Both the position numbers and the translations under genes were made by a program. A stretch of 64,000 bases of DNA, taken from the NCBI GenBank assembly GCA_052035645.1, contig JBPOHK010000059.1:22168-86167 (forward strand). Direction: 5' to 3'. Origin of the DNA: RPQJ01 sp052035645 (lineage in GTDB: Bacteria; Pseudomonadota; Gammaproteobacteria; Steroidobacterales; Steroidobacteraceae). The notes under the pieces were generated by a model that saw only the letters and a list, made by a program, of their open reading frames with translations, was not told the DNA's origin and made no database searches. How positions within the stretch are numbered: the first letter of the stretch is position 1; the number at the start of each line of letters is the position of its first letter. Below, piece by piece: positions 1-8,067 of the stretch.

Positions 1-250
1 GCAGGCCGTGCCGCTCGAGGGCGAGGTCGGCCGCCACCCGCGCCGACAGCTGGTGCAGCACGTGCGCACCGGCCGACACGTTGAGGCCCGGCGCGAATTC
101 GCGGGTCACGGCGGCACCGCCGACCTGCGCGCCCGCCTCGAGCACCAGCACCGAGCGCCCCGCTCGCGCCAGGTAGGCGGCGCAGACGAGGCCGTTGTGA
201 CCGGCGCCGATCACGACGTAGTCGTAGCGGGTCGACGCCTGCGCGTTCAC
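1..250 (-). CDS. FAD-dependent oxidoreductase (phytoene desaturase/PYROXD2-like), N-terminal part only
   Basis: Only the first 83 or so codons are inside the window; the gene runs off the left edge. The N-terminus holds a Rossmann dinucleotide-binding motif (VVIGAGHNGLVCAAYLARAG) and an acidic strand end (LVLEAG) followed by GGAAVT, as in amine oxidase/phytoene desaturase-type flavoproteins. The GTG start overlaps the TGA of the preceding gene by 4 bases, so the two are probably translationally coupled. It is closely similar to that upstream neighbour and looks like a tandem paralogue. Substrate is unknown. The aminotransferase, Rieske oxygenase and polyamine-type permeases nearby suggest an amine or modified amino acid, but that is inference. 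Confidence 0.85.
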   Translation of the reverse strand, partial: MNAQASTRYDYVVIGAGHNGLVCAAYLARAGRSVLVLEAGAQVGGAAVTREFAPGLNVSAGAHVLHQLSARVAADLALERHGL

Positions 251-1848
251 GCGCGCACCTCGCGGCGCAGGTCGCGCAACACGGCCCGCGCCGCGTTGGC
301 CCCGGGCGCACCCATCACGCCGCCGCCCGGATGCGTGGTCGAGCCGCAGAGGTAGAGCCCGCGCACCGGCGTTCGGTACTGCGCGCAGCCGGGCACGGGC
401 CGGTTGAACAGCAGCTGGTCCATGGTCAGCTCGCCCTGGAAGATGTTGCCCTCGGTGAGCCCGACCTCGCGCTCGATGTCGTGCGGCGTGCGGATCTCGG
501 CGTGCAGGATCAGGCGGCGGAAGTCGGGACTGTGCTGCGCGATCGCCTCGATGACCGTCTCGCCGAACGCCCGGCGCTTCGCGTCGTCCCAGGGCCCGTC
601 GGCGAGCCGGTACGGACAGTACTGCACGAACACGGACATGTAGTGCTTGCCGTCCGGCGTCATTGTCGGATCGATCTGCGTCGGGATCAGCATGTCGACG
701 TAGGGCGCGCGCGACCAGGTGCCCTCCTTCCAGTCGTCGTAGGCGCGCTCCATCATCTCGACGGTGTCCGTGACGTGCATGTCGCCGCGGGTGCAGGTCG
801 CCCCGGGCGGAATGGCCGGGAACGTGGGCAGCCCGTCGAGCGCGATGTTGAGCTTGCCCGACGACCCGCGGATCTTGAACCGGCGCACCTGCTCGACGAA
901 CTCGCCCGGCAGGTCGCCCGGCTCCATGGTGTCGAGGAAGGTGCGCTTCACGTCCATGCCGGACAGCACCTGCTTGGCGCGGATCTCCTCGCCGTCCTCG
1001 AGCACCACGCCCGTCACGCGCCCGGCGCGCGCGAGGACGCGGCGAACGGCGGCCCCGGTGCGGATCTCACCGCCGCTCGCACGCAGCGACGCGGCCAGCG
1101 CGCCGGTCACGGCGCCCATGCCGCCGCGCGCGAAGCCCCAGCCGCCCACCGTGCCGTCGATCTCGCCCATGTAGTGGTGCAGCAGCACGTAGGCCGTGCC
1201 CGGCGAGCGCGGCCCGAGCGCCGTGCCGATGATCGAGCTGCCGGCGACATGCGCCTTGACGATCTCGCTCTCGAAGTACTCGTCGAGGAAGTCGGCCGCG
1301 CTCATGGTCCAGAAGCGCAGCGTGTCGTGGATTCGCTCAGGCCCGAGCCGGTGCAGGCGCAGGCCGAGCTCGACGAGCTCCAGCAGGTCGCGCGGCCGGA
1401 ACGACGTCGGGTCGGGCGGCTCGCGCAGCAGCAGCGGCTTGATGAAGCGGCACTGCCGGATCACGTCGCGGGCGTAGCGGTCGTAGGCCTCGGCATCGCG
1501 CAGCGAGTGGCGCGCGATCTCGCGGCGCAGCGCGTCGTGGTTGTCGTACAGCGCGAGGTGCCCGCCGCCCTGCATCAGGGTGCAGCCGCCGTCGTAGGGG
1601 ATGATCTGCAGGCCGAAGCGCGGCAGTTCGAGCTCGCGCATGATCTCGGGCCGCAGCAGGCTGCAGACGTAGGAGCAGTTCGAGTAGGTGAAGTCCCGGT
1701 ACAGGCGCCGGCTGACCGCCGCACCGCCGACGTACTCGTTGCGCTCGAGCACCTGCACCTTCAGCCCGGCGCGGGCCAGGTAGCACGCGGCGACGAGGCC
1801 GTTGTGCCCGGCCCCGACGACGATCGCGTCGAGCGGATCCGCGCTCAC
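247..1848 (-). CDS. FAD-dependent oxidoreductase (phytoene desaturase/PYROXD2-like), full length
   Basis: This 533-residue protein has an N-terminal FAD-binding Rossmann motif (AIVVGAGHNGLVAACYLARA), then LERNEYVGGAAVSRR. A C-terminal flavin motif, LYLCGSTTHPGGGVMGAPG, is typical of the phytoene desaturase/PYROXD2-like branch. The length is normal for the family. I chose the GTG at 1848 because it overlaps the aminotransferase stop (GTGA) and places the Rossmann fold at residue 8. It is the second gene of a leftward operon: aminotransferase, this gene, then a second FAD oxidoreductase. No carotenoid genes are nearby, so a role in carotenoid synthesis is doubtful. Oxidation of a C-N or C-C bond in a small molecule handled by the neighbouring enzymes is more likely (inference). 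Confidence 0.88.
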   Translation of the reverse strand: MSADPLDAIVVGAGHNGLVAACYLARAGLKVQVLERNEYVGGAAVSRRLYRDFTYSNCSYVCSLLRPEIMRELELPRFGLQIIPYDGGCTLMQGGGHLALYDNHDALRREIARHSLRDAEAYDRYARDVIRQCRFIKPLLLREPPDPTSFRPRDLLELVELGLRLHRLGPERIHDTLRFWTMSAADFLDEYFESEIVKAHVAGSSIIGTALGPRSPGTAYVLLHHYMGEIDGTVGGWGFARGGMGAVTGALAASLRASGGEIRTGAAVRRVLARAGRVTGVVLEDGEEIRAKQVLSGMDVKRTFLDTMEPGDLPGEFVEQVRRFKIRGSSGKLNIALDGLPTFPAIPPGATCTRGDMHVTDTVEMMERAYDDWKEGTWSRAPYVDMLIPTQIDPTMTPDGKHYMSVFVQYCPYRLADGPWDDAKRRAFGETVIEAIAQHSPDFRRLILHAEIRTPHDIEREVGLTEGNIFQGELTMDQLLFNRPVPGCAQYRTPVRGLYLCGSTTHPGGGVMGAPGANAARAVLRDLRREVRA

Positions 1849-3173
1849 GCGGGCGGACGGTGACGGGCGCCCACGCTGGCCAGCGTGGCGTCGACGGCGA
1901 CCTCGAAGGCGCGCAGCGTGTCGCGCAGGCACGAGTCGTCGTGCGCGGCGCAGACGAACCAGGGCTCGCGGGAATCGGGCTCGCACAGGATGCGCTCGTC
2001 GTGCAGCACGCGCGCCATCGCGTCGTAGAACGTGTAGTCGCTGCCCTTCCAGGCGCGGTAGTTGCGCGGCGCCTCGCGCGCGAAGTACAGGCCGCTCATC
2101 GAGGGGTGGCCGACGAAGCTGTGCGGGATGCCGCGCGCATCGAGCACCGCGCGCATGCCCTGGCGCAGGCGCGTTCCGTAGTCGGCGATGCGCTCGAGCG
2201 CGTCCGTGTGCTCGAGGATGTCGAGCGTCTTCTCGGCCGCGGCCAGCGAGACGGAGTGCGCGGTGTAGGTACCGCCGTGCGCCACGCCCTTGCCGAGCTT
2301 GCGCATGATCTCCTCGCGCCCGGCCAGCACCGAGATCGGGTAGCCGTTGGCGACGGCCTTGGCGAAGGTGCAGAGGTCGGCCCTCACGCCGTACAGCTCC
2401 TGCACGCCGCCGCGCGCAACGCGGAAGCCCGTCTTCACCTCGTCGATCAGCAGCACCACGCCGTGCCTGTCGCACAGCTCGCGGGCCGCGCGCAGGTACT
2501 CCGGCTCGGCGGCGATGCCGAGGCAGTTGCCCATGATCGGCTCGATCAGCAGGCAGGCGATGCGGCCAGCGTGGCGCCGGAACACGTCCTCGAGCTGGCT
2601 GGCGTCGTTGGCCTGCACGAAGTGCGCGAAGCTGCGCAGGCCGAGCGGGATGCCCTCGCTGTACGGATACACCGTCGGATCGCCGACCTCGTTCCAGCGA
2701 TCCATCGGCGTGAACCACATCGCCTCGTTGAACAGGCCGTGGTAGCTGCCCTCGAGGATCACGTAGTCGTCCTTGCCGGTGTAGGCCCGCGCGAGGCGCA
2801 GGCCGGCCATCACGGCCTCGGTGCCGGAGTTCGAGAAGCGCACCAGTTCGGCCGCCGGCACCATGCGCGCGATGCGCTCGGCGACCGCCAGTTCGCGCTC
2901 GGTCGACAGCGCGAACACGCCGCCGACCTCCATGCCCTGGCGCGCCGCCTCGTCGACGCGCGGGTCGGCGTAGCCGAGGATCGCCGGCCCGTAGCCGAGC
3001 CGGTAATCGACGTACTCGTTGTCGTCGATGTCGGTGACGCGCGCGCCGCGGCCGTGCTTGACGTAGATCGTGCGTTCCTCGCCCCAGTAGCGGAAGTTCG
3101 AGGCGACGCCGAGCGGCAGTCGCTGCACGGCTCGACGGAAATGGGCATTGCTGCGGCTGAGGTCGCGGCTCAT
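1845..3173 (-). CDS. Class-III PLP-dependent aminotransferase (glutamate-1-semialdehyde aminomutase-like)
   Basis: The 442-residue protein has the class-III aminotransferase fold. NSGTEAVMAGLRLARAYTG binds the PLP phosphate, LLIDEVKTGFR contains the cofactor Asp, and the presumed Schiff-base Lys is in TFAKAVANGYP. It resembles glutamate-1-semialdehyde aminomutase. However, the segment after the Lys reads VANGYPISVLAGR rather than the Gly-rich HemL signature, so it is probably not HemL and is not assigned to tetrapyrrole synthesis. It is the first gene of a leftward operon with two FAD oxidoreductases. The ATG at 3173 opens about 47 bases downstream of an inverted repeat that probably controls the operon. 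Likely role: transamination of an omega-amino or beta-amino substrate; the substrate is not identified. Confidence 0.87.
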   Translation of the reverse strand: MSRDLSRSNAHFRRAVQRLPLGVASNFRYWGEERTIYVKHGRGARVTDIDDNEYVDYRLGYGPAILGYADPRVDEAARQGMEVGGVFALSTERELAVAERIARMVPAAELVRFSNSGTEAVMAGLRLARAYTGKDDYVILEGSYHGLFNEAMWFTPMDRWNEVGDPTVYPYSEGIPLGLRSFAHFVQANDASQLEDVFRRHAGRIACLLIEPIMGNCLGIAAEPEYLRAARELCDRHGVVLLIDEVKTGFRVARGGVQELYGVRADLCTFAKAVANGYPISVLAGREEIMRKLGKGVAHGGTYTAHSVSLAAAEKTLDILEHTDALERIADYGTRLRQGMRAVLDARGIPHSFVGHPSMSGLYFAREAPRNYRAWKGSDYTFYDAMARVLHDERILCEPDSREPWFVCAAHDDSCLRDTLRAFEVAVDATLASVGARHRPPA

Positions 3174-3219
3174 GGGTCCCCCCCTGGCGGACGCGGCGCC
3201 GTGCGGCGCCAGCGCGGAC

Positions 3220-3233
3220 TATATGACCATATA
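3220..3233. promoter_or_regulatory. Inverted repeat, candidate operator for the leftward aminotransferase operon
   Basis: The sequence TATATG-AC-CATATA is a perfect 6-2-6 inverted repeat in an otherwise GC-rich spacer. It lies 47 bases upstream of the aminotransferase start, where the leftward -10 region is expected. A related 6-2-6 repeat sits at the divergent Rieske gene (3400-3413). The nearby TetR-type regulator is the obvious candidate to bind both (inference). Confidence 0.5.
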
Positions 3234-3306
3234 AGCCGCGGCCAGGGAAGCCCGCGAGACGGACCCGTGTCGGGCCGTCCGGCCGGCGCTGGCCCATCGA
3301 CTGCCA

Positions 3307-3326
3307 TCCGCGAAATCACTGGATTT
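3307..3326. repeat. Dispersed 20-bp motif, copy 1
   Basis: TCCGCGAAATCACTGGATTT recurs with a single T/C difference at 58437-58456, about 55 kb away. Both copies are intergenic and lie upstream of a rightward gene. The core AAATC-ACTG-GATTT is partly palindromic. Function is unknown; it could be a protein-binding site or part of a dispersed repeat family. Confidence 0.6.
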
Positions 3327-3370
3327 GTGCGGTGCAACAGCGCGCGTCGGTCTTCGCCGGCGTCGATGCC

Positions 3371-3400
3371 TTGCCAGGATTCGCGGCGGCGGCGTAGATT
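3371..3400 (+). promoter_or_regulatory. Putative sigma-70 promoter of the Rieske oxygenase gene
   Basis: TTGCCA (3371-3376) and TAGATT (3395-3400) are separated by 18 bases, a fair match to -35/-10 elements. They lie 38 bases upstream of the Rieske ATG. The candidate operator at 3400-3413 would cover the transcription start. This is pattern matching only. Confidence 0.4.
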
Positions 3401-3413
3401 ACACGGACGTATA
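3400..3413. promoter_or_regulatory. Imperfect inverted repeat, candidate operator for the Rieske gene
   Basis: TACACG-GA-CGTATA is a 6-2-6 inverted repeat with one mismatched pair. It matches the same TAYAYG-N2-CRTATA pattern as the repeat at 3220-3233. Its position over the predicted start of Rieske transcription suggests repression by a dimeric regulator shared by both divergent units. Confidence 0.45.
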
Positions 3414-3437
3414 GAACGGCCACACGGGGAGACCACG

Positions 3438-4607
3438 ATGGCCACCGTACCCGCCGCCCGCGACGAGCAGCGCCCCGACGAGCCCGGCCGCAGCCGGGCC
3501 ATGCCGGCCTGGGTGTACCGCCACCCCGAGATGACGCGCCTCGAGCTCGAACGCATCCTGCTGCCGAGCTGGCAGCTGCTCTGCCACGTCAGCTCGCTGC
3601 GCGAGAGCGGAGACTACGTCACGCTCGACGTCGGGCCCGAGAGCGTGGTCGCGGTGCGCGACCGCGACGGCGCGATCCGCGCGTTCCACAACGTCTGCCG
3701 CCACCGGGCGGCCCGCCTCCTCGACGGCTCGGGCAACTGCGGCGGCGGCATCACCTGCCCGTACCACGGCTGGACGTACCGCCACGACGGCACCCTGATC
3801 GGCCTGGCGGCGCGCGAGAGTTTCCCAGGGCTCGACCGCACCGGGCACGGCCTGCGCGCCGTGCGCACCGAGATCGCCTTCGGCTTCGTGTTCGTCGCGC
3901 TGGCCGGCGACCCGCCGCCGGTCGCGGCGACCTGGGGTGCGATGGCCGAGGACTTCGCGCCCTACCGGTTCGACCGGATGGTGCCGCTCAGCCCGATCTC
4001 CGAGGAGATCTGGGAGGTCGACTGGAAGGTGGCGATGGACAACTACCTCGAGTCCTACCACGTGCCCATCGGCCACCCGGGCCTCAACCGGCTCTGCGTG
4101 CCGGACTACGAGGACCAGGCGGGCGTGCCCGGCGTCGCGCGCGGCGTGAGCTGGCTGCGGCCGCAGCCGTCCACGCGCTGGTCGGAGCGCATGTACCAGC
4201 AGCGCGTCGGCAACGTCACCGGGCACCTCCCGGAGCCGAACCGGCGGTGCTGGCGCTTCTACAGCATGCTGCCGAACCTGGGCATCGACGTGCTGCCGGA
4301 GCAGATGGATTTCTTCCAGGTGCTGCCGGACGGGCCTGGCCGCTGCCGGATCCGAAGCGGCGTCTACGGCCTGCCCGACGCGAGCCGCGAGATGCGCGTC
4401 GTGCGCTACCTCGGCCAGCGCATCAACCGGCAGATCAACCGCGAGGACGCGTGGCTGTGCGGGCGCGTGCAGCGCGGCCTCGGCTCGCGCGGCTACACGC
4501 CGGGCCCGCTCTCGGAACTGGAGGGCTGGATGCGCGAGTTCCACGACCTGCTGCGCGAGCGCATCCCGGAGACACGGTTCGCCGCGGCGCCGGCCCGGTT
4601 CGCGTGA
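3438..4607 (+). CDS. Rieske non-haem iron oxygenase, alpha subunit
   Basis: This 389-residue protein has an N-terminal Rieske [2Fe-2S] domain: C87-x-H89 in CRHRA and C107-x2-H110 in CPYHGW. A catalytic domain follows, with the mononuclear iron site in DNYLESYHVPIGHP (His208 and His213). All key ligands are present, so it should be active. Such enzymes hydroxylate or demethylate aromatic rings or quaternary amines with electrons from a reductase; no reductase gene is seen here. A GGGGAGA ribosome site precedes the ATG. It diverges from the aminotransferase operon and precedes, tail-to-tail, a regulator carrying a dead copy of the same kind of domain. A BetI-like regulator and polyamine-type permeases hint at an amine substrate (inference). 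Confidence 0.9.
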   Translation: MATVPAARDEQRPDEPGRSRAMPAWVYRHPEMTRLELERILLPSWQLLCHVSSLRESGDYVTLDVGPESVVAVRDRDGAIRAFHNVCRHRAARLLDGSGNCGGGITCPYHGWTYRHDGTLIGLAARESFPGLDRTGHGLRAVRTEIAFGFVFVALAGDPPPVAATWGAMAEDFAPYRFDRMVPLSPISEEIWEVDWKVAMDNYLESYHVPIGHPGLNRLCVPDYEDQAGVPGVARGVSWLRPQPSTRWSERMYQQRVGNVTGHLPEPNRRCWRFYSMLPNLGIDVLPEQMDFFQVLPDGPGRCRIRSGVYGLPDASREMRVVRYLGQRINRQINREDAWLCGRVQRGLGSRGYTPGPLSELEGWMREFHDLLRERIPETRFAAAPARFA

Positions 4608-4620
4608 ACCGCCGCGGGCT

Positions 4621-6177
4621 TCACTCGCCGGGGCTGCCGGCCATGCGCCGGAATGCGGCCACCGCCGGTGCCGGGACGGCATGGACGTCGGGCGCGTAAT
4701 CCGGATCGGCGTAACCCTGCTCGGTCGAGACGGCCAGCGCCAGCTCGGCGTCGAACTGCGCGCGCCACTCCCGCGCGGCCGCATCCGGGCGCCCGCGCGC
4801 TGCCGCGCCGGCCTTCGCCCGGCACGCGTAGCGCTGCACGCGACTGCCGCCGCCGGGTGCCGGCAGGGCCTGCAGCACCACGAGCCCGTCGGGGTGGCGC
4901 TCGACCAGCGTGGCGGGCCAGAAGAACTGGCTGCGCGGCGCGCCGGCTTCGCGCGCGACGATGGTCCGCGCGGCGGCGTCGATCTCCAGCGAGCCGCCGG
5001 CGCCGAGGCGAGATTCCAGCCACTGCTCGACGACGGTGTGCCAGCTCGCGGCCACGGAGAATTCCTCCAGCGACCCGCCGGCGGGCACGGCGAACCGGCC
5101 GCGCGCGAGCCCGGCCGCCGGTCGCGGCTCGCGGGCATCGCCCGCGCCGACGCGCACGAACAGCAGACCGTCCGCGTTGCGCAATTCGAGCCCGGCCAGC
5201 GCGCCACGCGCCGCCGCTGCGCGCGGCTGGCCGGCGAGGTCCCAGGCCAGCCCGTGCAGCGCGCATTCCAGCCCACCGCCTGCCGTGCCCGTGCGCCCGG
5301 TCACCAGCGCGTGCGGCTGCTGCCGGCAGGCATTCCTGAACGCGCGCAGCTCGCCGGCGCCGTCGCGCACGACGAGCACGCGCGTGCCGGCCAGAGCGGT
5401 GGCGAGGACTGCCGCGGGCCCGGGCAGCTCGCACTCGTGGCCGACGTACCACCACGCGGCCCGCAAGGCTGCGTCGCGAGGGGCCGCGACGGCCGGGCCG
5501 GGCGGACCGCCCGCCAGCGCGCCGGCCGGCCCGAAATCGCGGGGGAACACCGATCGCAGGTAGGCGAGGCAGCGCCGGCGCGCCGCCGCGCGGTCGATGT
5601 GCGCCTCCTCCTCGAAGGCGAACGCCTGCCAGAGCATCTCGAGTACGCCGATCAGGCCGAGCGCGACGGCGTCCGCGTCGAGGTGCCGGCGGCCGCTCGC
5701 CTCGATCATGCCGGCCACCAGCTCGTGCACCAGCGCGGCGAAGTTGGCGTCCTTCTGCCCGCAGATGGCCAGGTATTCCTCTCGGGCGCTCGCCTCGCCC
5801 CAGAACGCGTACCACACCGCCACCTTGCGCGGGCTGGCGATGTCGGGATCGAGGTAGAGATCCACCAGGCGTTCGAGCGCCAGGGCCGGCCGGTCGCGCA
5901 GGGCCGCCACCGGCACCATCACGCGCTCCTCGAATTCCGTGGCGAGGTACTGCAGCGCGGCCACCAGCATCGCGGCCTTGGAGCGGAAGTAGAAGCGGAC
6001 GATGCCGGGCGAGAGCTGCGCAATGGCCACGACCCGCGCCACCGTCGTGCCGGTCGGGCCGTACTGGTGCAGCGCGGCAATGGTCGCGTCGATCAGGCGC
6101 TGGCGCTGCCGCACGGGCAGCGCTGCCGGGGCGGCATCCCCCGCAAGCGCACCGCCGCGCCGCCGGGCGCGACTCAC
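4621..6177 (-). CDS. TetR (BetI-like) regulator fused to a degenerate Rieske oxygenase domain
   Basis: This 518-residue protein has two parts. Residues about 20-212 are TetR-like: helix-turn-helix near 43-67 (TTVARVVAIAQLSPGIV, then RFYFRSK) and a BetI-type ligand domain (VWYAFWGEAS). Residues about 240-518 resemble a Rieske oxygenase alpha subunit. The first cluster motif is C284-R-Q286 where an active enzyme has CRH, while C305-x2-H308 (CALH) survives. The catalytic helix WHTVVEQWLES (from W379) aligns with the enzyme's iron-site helix, but the Hx4H ligands are gone. It therefore looks like a one-component sensor using a dead enzyme as ligand domain. The GTG at 6177 was chosen as the first start before the TetR domain. 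It is convergent with the intact Rieske gene and divergent from the permeases. Confidence 0.85.
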   Translation of the reverse strand: MSRARRRGGALAGDAAPAALPVRQRQRLIDATIAALHQYGPTGTTVARVVAIAQLSPGIVRFYFRSKAAMLVAALQYLATEFEERVMVPVAALRDRPALALERLVDLYLDPDIASPRKVAVWYAFWGEASAREEYLAICGQKDANFAALVHELVAGMIEASGRRHLDADAVALGLIGVLEMLWQAFAFEEEAHIDRAAARRRCLAYLRSVFPRDFGPAGALAGGPPGPAVAAPRDAALRAAWWYVGHECELPGPAAVLATALAGTRVLVVRDGAGELRAFRNACRQQPHALVTGRTGTAGGGLECALHGLAWDLAGQPRAAAARGALAGLELRNADGLLFVRVGAGDAREPRPAAGLARGRFAVPAGGSLEEFSVAASWHTVVEQWLESRLGAGGSLEIDAAARTIVAREAGAPRSQFFWPATLVERHPDGLVVLQALPAPGGGSRVQRYACRAKAGAAARGRPDAAAREWRAQFDAELALAVSTEQGYADPDYAPDVHAVPAPAVAAFRRMAGSPGE

Positions 6178-6183
6178 CGCGCA

Positions 6184-6211
6184 CCCGCCGCGCGGCCGCC
6201 CGCCGCGCGGC
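6184..6211. repeat. 13-bp direct repeat in the regulator/permease spacer
   Basis: CCCGCCGCGCGGC occurs at 6184-6196 and again at 6199-6211, 15 bases apart, each containing the palindrome CCGCGCGG. It lies in the 128-base divergent spacer (6178-6305). It could be a tandem operator, but such GC-only strings arise easily in this genome, so the evidence is weak. I see nothing else clear in this spacer. Confidence 0.25.
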
Positions 6212-6305
6212 AGCCCGTCGCGCGCAGCCTCAGCAGCGACACGCGGCGGGCTCCGACCGAAGGTCGCGGGTGGCGGGGCCGGTCGGCACACGAGGCTGGC
6301 CGGCG

Positions 6306-7229
6306 GTGAGCGCCGCACGCGTCACGCTGGCCGACCGGCTGCAGGGGCGGGCCGGGCGCTGGCTGGTCATCCTGCCGCCGATGGCGTTCCTGGCGGCGTT
6401 CTTCCTGGTGCCGTTCGCGTTCGCGCTGATGATCAGCTTCGCCGAGACGGCGGTGCGCGTGCCGCCGTTCACGGACATCGTGACGCTCGGCGCGGACGGC
6501 CACTGGCGGGTGAGCCTGAGTCTCGACAATTACGCGTACCTGCTGCGCGACGAAGTCTACGCGACATCGTACTGGTATTCGATCCGCACGGCATTCTTCG
6601 CCACGCTGGCCTGCCTGCTGCTCGGCTACCCGATGGCCTATGCGATCGCGCGCGCGCCGAAGCACTGGCAGAACCTGCTGCTGCTGGTGATCGTGCTGCC
6701 GTTCTGGACCTCGTTCCTGCTGCGGGTCTACGCACTCGAGGGGATCATCCGCGAGCAGGGACTGCTGAGCCAGGCGCTGCTGTGGCTGGGGCTGATCGAG
6801 CGGCCGCTCCGGATCATGCACACGACCCTGGCCGTGTACCTCGGCATCGTCTACGCCTACCTGCCGTTCATGGTGCTGCCGCTGTACGCGACGCTCGAGA
6901 AGCTCGACCACACCCTGCTCGAGGCCGCCGCGGACCTCGGCAGCACGCGCTGGCGCGCCTTCCTCGACGTGACCCTGCCGCTGTCGATGCCGGGCGTGAT
7001 CGCCGGCGCGATGCTGGTGTTCATCCCCGCCATCGGCGAGTTCGTCATTCCCTCGCTGCTCGGCGGGCCCGACAGCCTGATGATCGGCCGCGTGCTGTGG
7101 GACGAGTTCTTCGGCAACCGCGACTGGCCGGTGGCCTCGGCGGTGGCCATCGCCATGCTGCTGCTGCTCGTGGTGCCCATCGCGATCTACCAGCACTACC
7201 AGGTCCGCGACCTCGAGGGCACGCGATGA
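6306..7229 (+). CDS. ABC transporter permease, PotB/PotH-like (spermidine/putrescine family)
   Basis: This 307-residue inner-membrane protein has about six hydrophobic segments and the binding-protein-dependent permease loop (EAAADLGSTRWRAFLDVTLPLSMPG, about residues 200-225). It resembles PotB/PotH. I place the start at the GTG at 6306; the reading frame also opens farther left. Its stop overlaps the start of the second permease (ATGA), giving a heterodimeric channel. No ATPase gene (PotA/PotG type) is in the window; it may lie off the left edge or elsewhere. The solute-binding protein lies just downstream on the opposite strand. Likely substrate: polyamine or another small cationic amine (family-level inference). 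Confidence 0.9.
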   Translation: MSAARVTLADRLQGRAGRWLVILPPMAFLAAFFLVPFAFALMISFAETAVRVPPFTDIVTLGADGHWRVSLSLDNYAYLLRDEVYATSYWYSIRTAFFATLACLLLGYPMAYAIARAPKHWQNLLLLVIVLPFWTSFLLRVYALEGIIREQGLLSQALLWLGLIERPLRIMHTTLAVYLGIVYAYLPFMVLPLYATLEKLDHTLLEAAADLGSTRWRAFLDVTLPLSMPGVIAGAMLVFIPAIGEFVIPSLLGGPDSLMIGRVLWDEFFGNRDWPVASAVAIAMLLLLVVPIAIYQHYQVRDLEGTR

Positions 7230-8059
7230 GCGAGCGGCCGCCGGCGCTGCTGCTCACGGTGCTGGCGCTCGGCATCGCGCTCCTCTACCTGCCGATCCTG
7301 GTGATGATGGGCGCCTCGTTCAACGCCTCGCCGCTCGCCGGCACCTGGGGCGGGTTCTCGACGCAGTGGTACGGCGAGCTGCTCGGCAACGAGCAACTGG
7401 TCGACGCGGCCTGGCTGTCGCTGCGCATCGCCTTCGTCGCCGCCACGGCCTCGGTGATCCTCGGCACCCTCGCGGCGGTCGCCCTCGTGCGCTTCACGCG
7501 CTTTCGCGGCCGCATGCTGCTGCGCGGCATGGTGACGGCGCCGCTGGTGATGCCCGAGATCATCACCGGCATCACGCAGCTGCTGCTGCTGATCACGCTG
7601 TTCCGCTTCATCGGCTGGCCGCACCGCGGCTTCGGCACGATCGTGCTCGCGCACGTCACCTTCTGCACGGCCTACGTCACGGTCACCGTCCAGTCGCGGC
7701 TCGTGAGCGTGGACCGCTCGCTCGAGGAAGCCGCGATGGACCTCGGGGCCGGCCCGTTCGGCGCGTTCATGGACACGACGCTGCCGATCATCGCGCCCGC
7801 GCTGGCCACGAGCTGGCTGCTGAGCCTCACGCTCTCGCTCGACGACCTGGTGATCTCGAGCTTCGTCTCGGGCCCGGGGGCGAGCACGCTGCCGATGCTC
7901 GTGTACTCGCAGGTCAAGCTGGGCGTGAGTCCCGACGTGAATGCGCTCGCCACGCTCATCGTGACGGTGGTCGGCAGCGGTGTGGTGGTGGCCGGCTGGC
8001 TGATGCAGCGCGCCGAGCGCCAGCGCGCGCTCGACCGTCAGCTCGCCGACCGCGGCTGA
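7226..8059 (+). CDS. ABC transporter permease, PotC/PotI-like
   Basis: This 277-residue membrane protein has the permease signature EEAAMDLGAGPFGAFMDTTL (about residues 170-190) and a conserved LDDLVISSFV segment as in PotC/PotI. It starts in a 4-base overlap with the PotB-like gene. The two would form the transmembrane channel of a polyamine-type importer. The next gene, encoding the binding protein, faces it with only 8 bases between, so the importer is made from two convergent transcripts. That is unusual, because these genes normally sit in one operon. Confidence 0.9.
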   Translation: MSERPPALLLTVLALGIALLYLPILVMMGASFNASPLAGTWGGFSTQWYGELLGNEQLVDAAWLSLRIAFVAATASVILGTLAAVALVRFTRFRGRMLLRGMVTAPLVMPEIITGITQLLLLITLFRFIGWPHRGFGTIVLAHVTFCTAYVTVTVQSRLVSVDRSLEEAAMDLGAGPFGAFMDTTLPIIAPALATSWLLSLTLSLDDLVISSFVSGPGASTLPMLVYSQVKLGVSPDVNALATLIVTVVGSGVVVAGWLMQRAERQRALDRQLADRG

Positions 8060-8067
8060 TCCGGGCC

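Noticed and set aside
247..1848. Carotenoid (crtI-type) assignment for the flavoproteins
   Set aside because: The proteins resemble the broader PYROXD2-like branch, no crt genes are adjacent, and the pair sits in an aminotransferase operon with a Rieske gene.
1845..3173. hemL (glutamate-1-semialdehyde aminomutase) feeding BChl synthesis
   Set aside because: The Gly-rich HemL signature around the PLP Lys is absent and the operon context is unrelated to tetrapyrroles.
247..3297. A single open frame of 1016 codons on the - strand covering two genes
   Set aside because: Its first half is an out-of-frame reading of the aminotransferase gene. Only the part from the GTG at 1848 has flavoprotein motifs, and that start overlaps the upstream stop.
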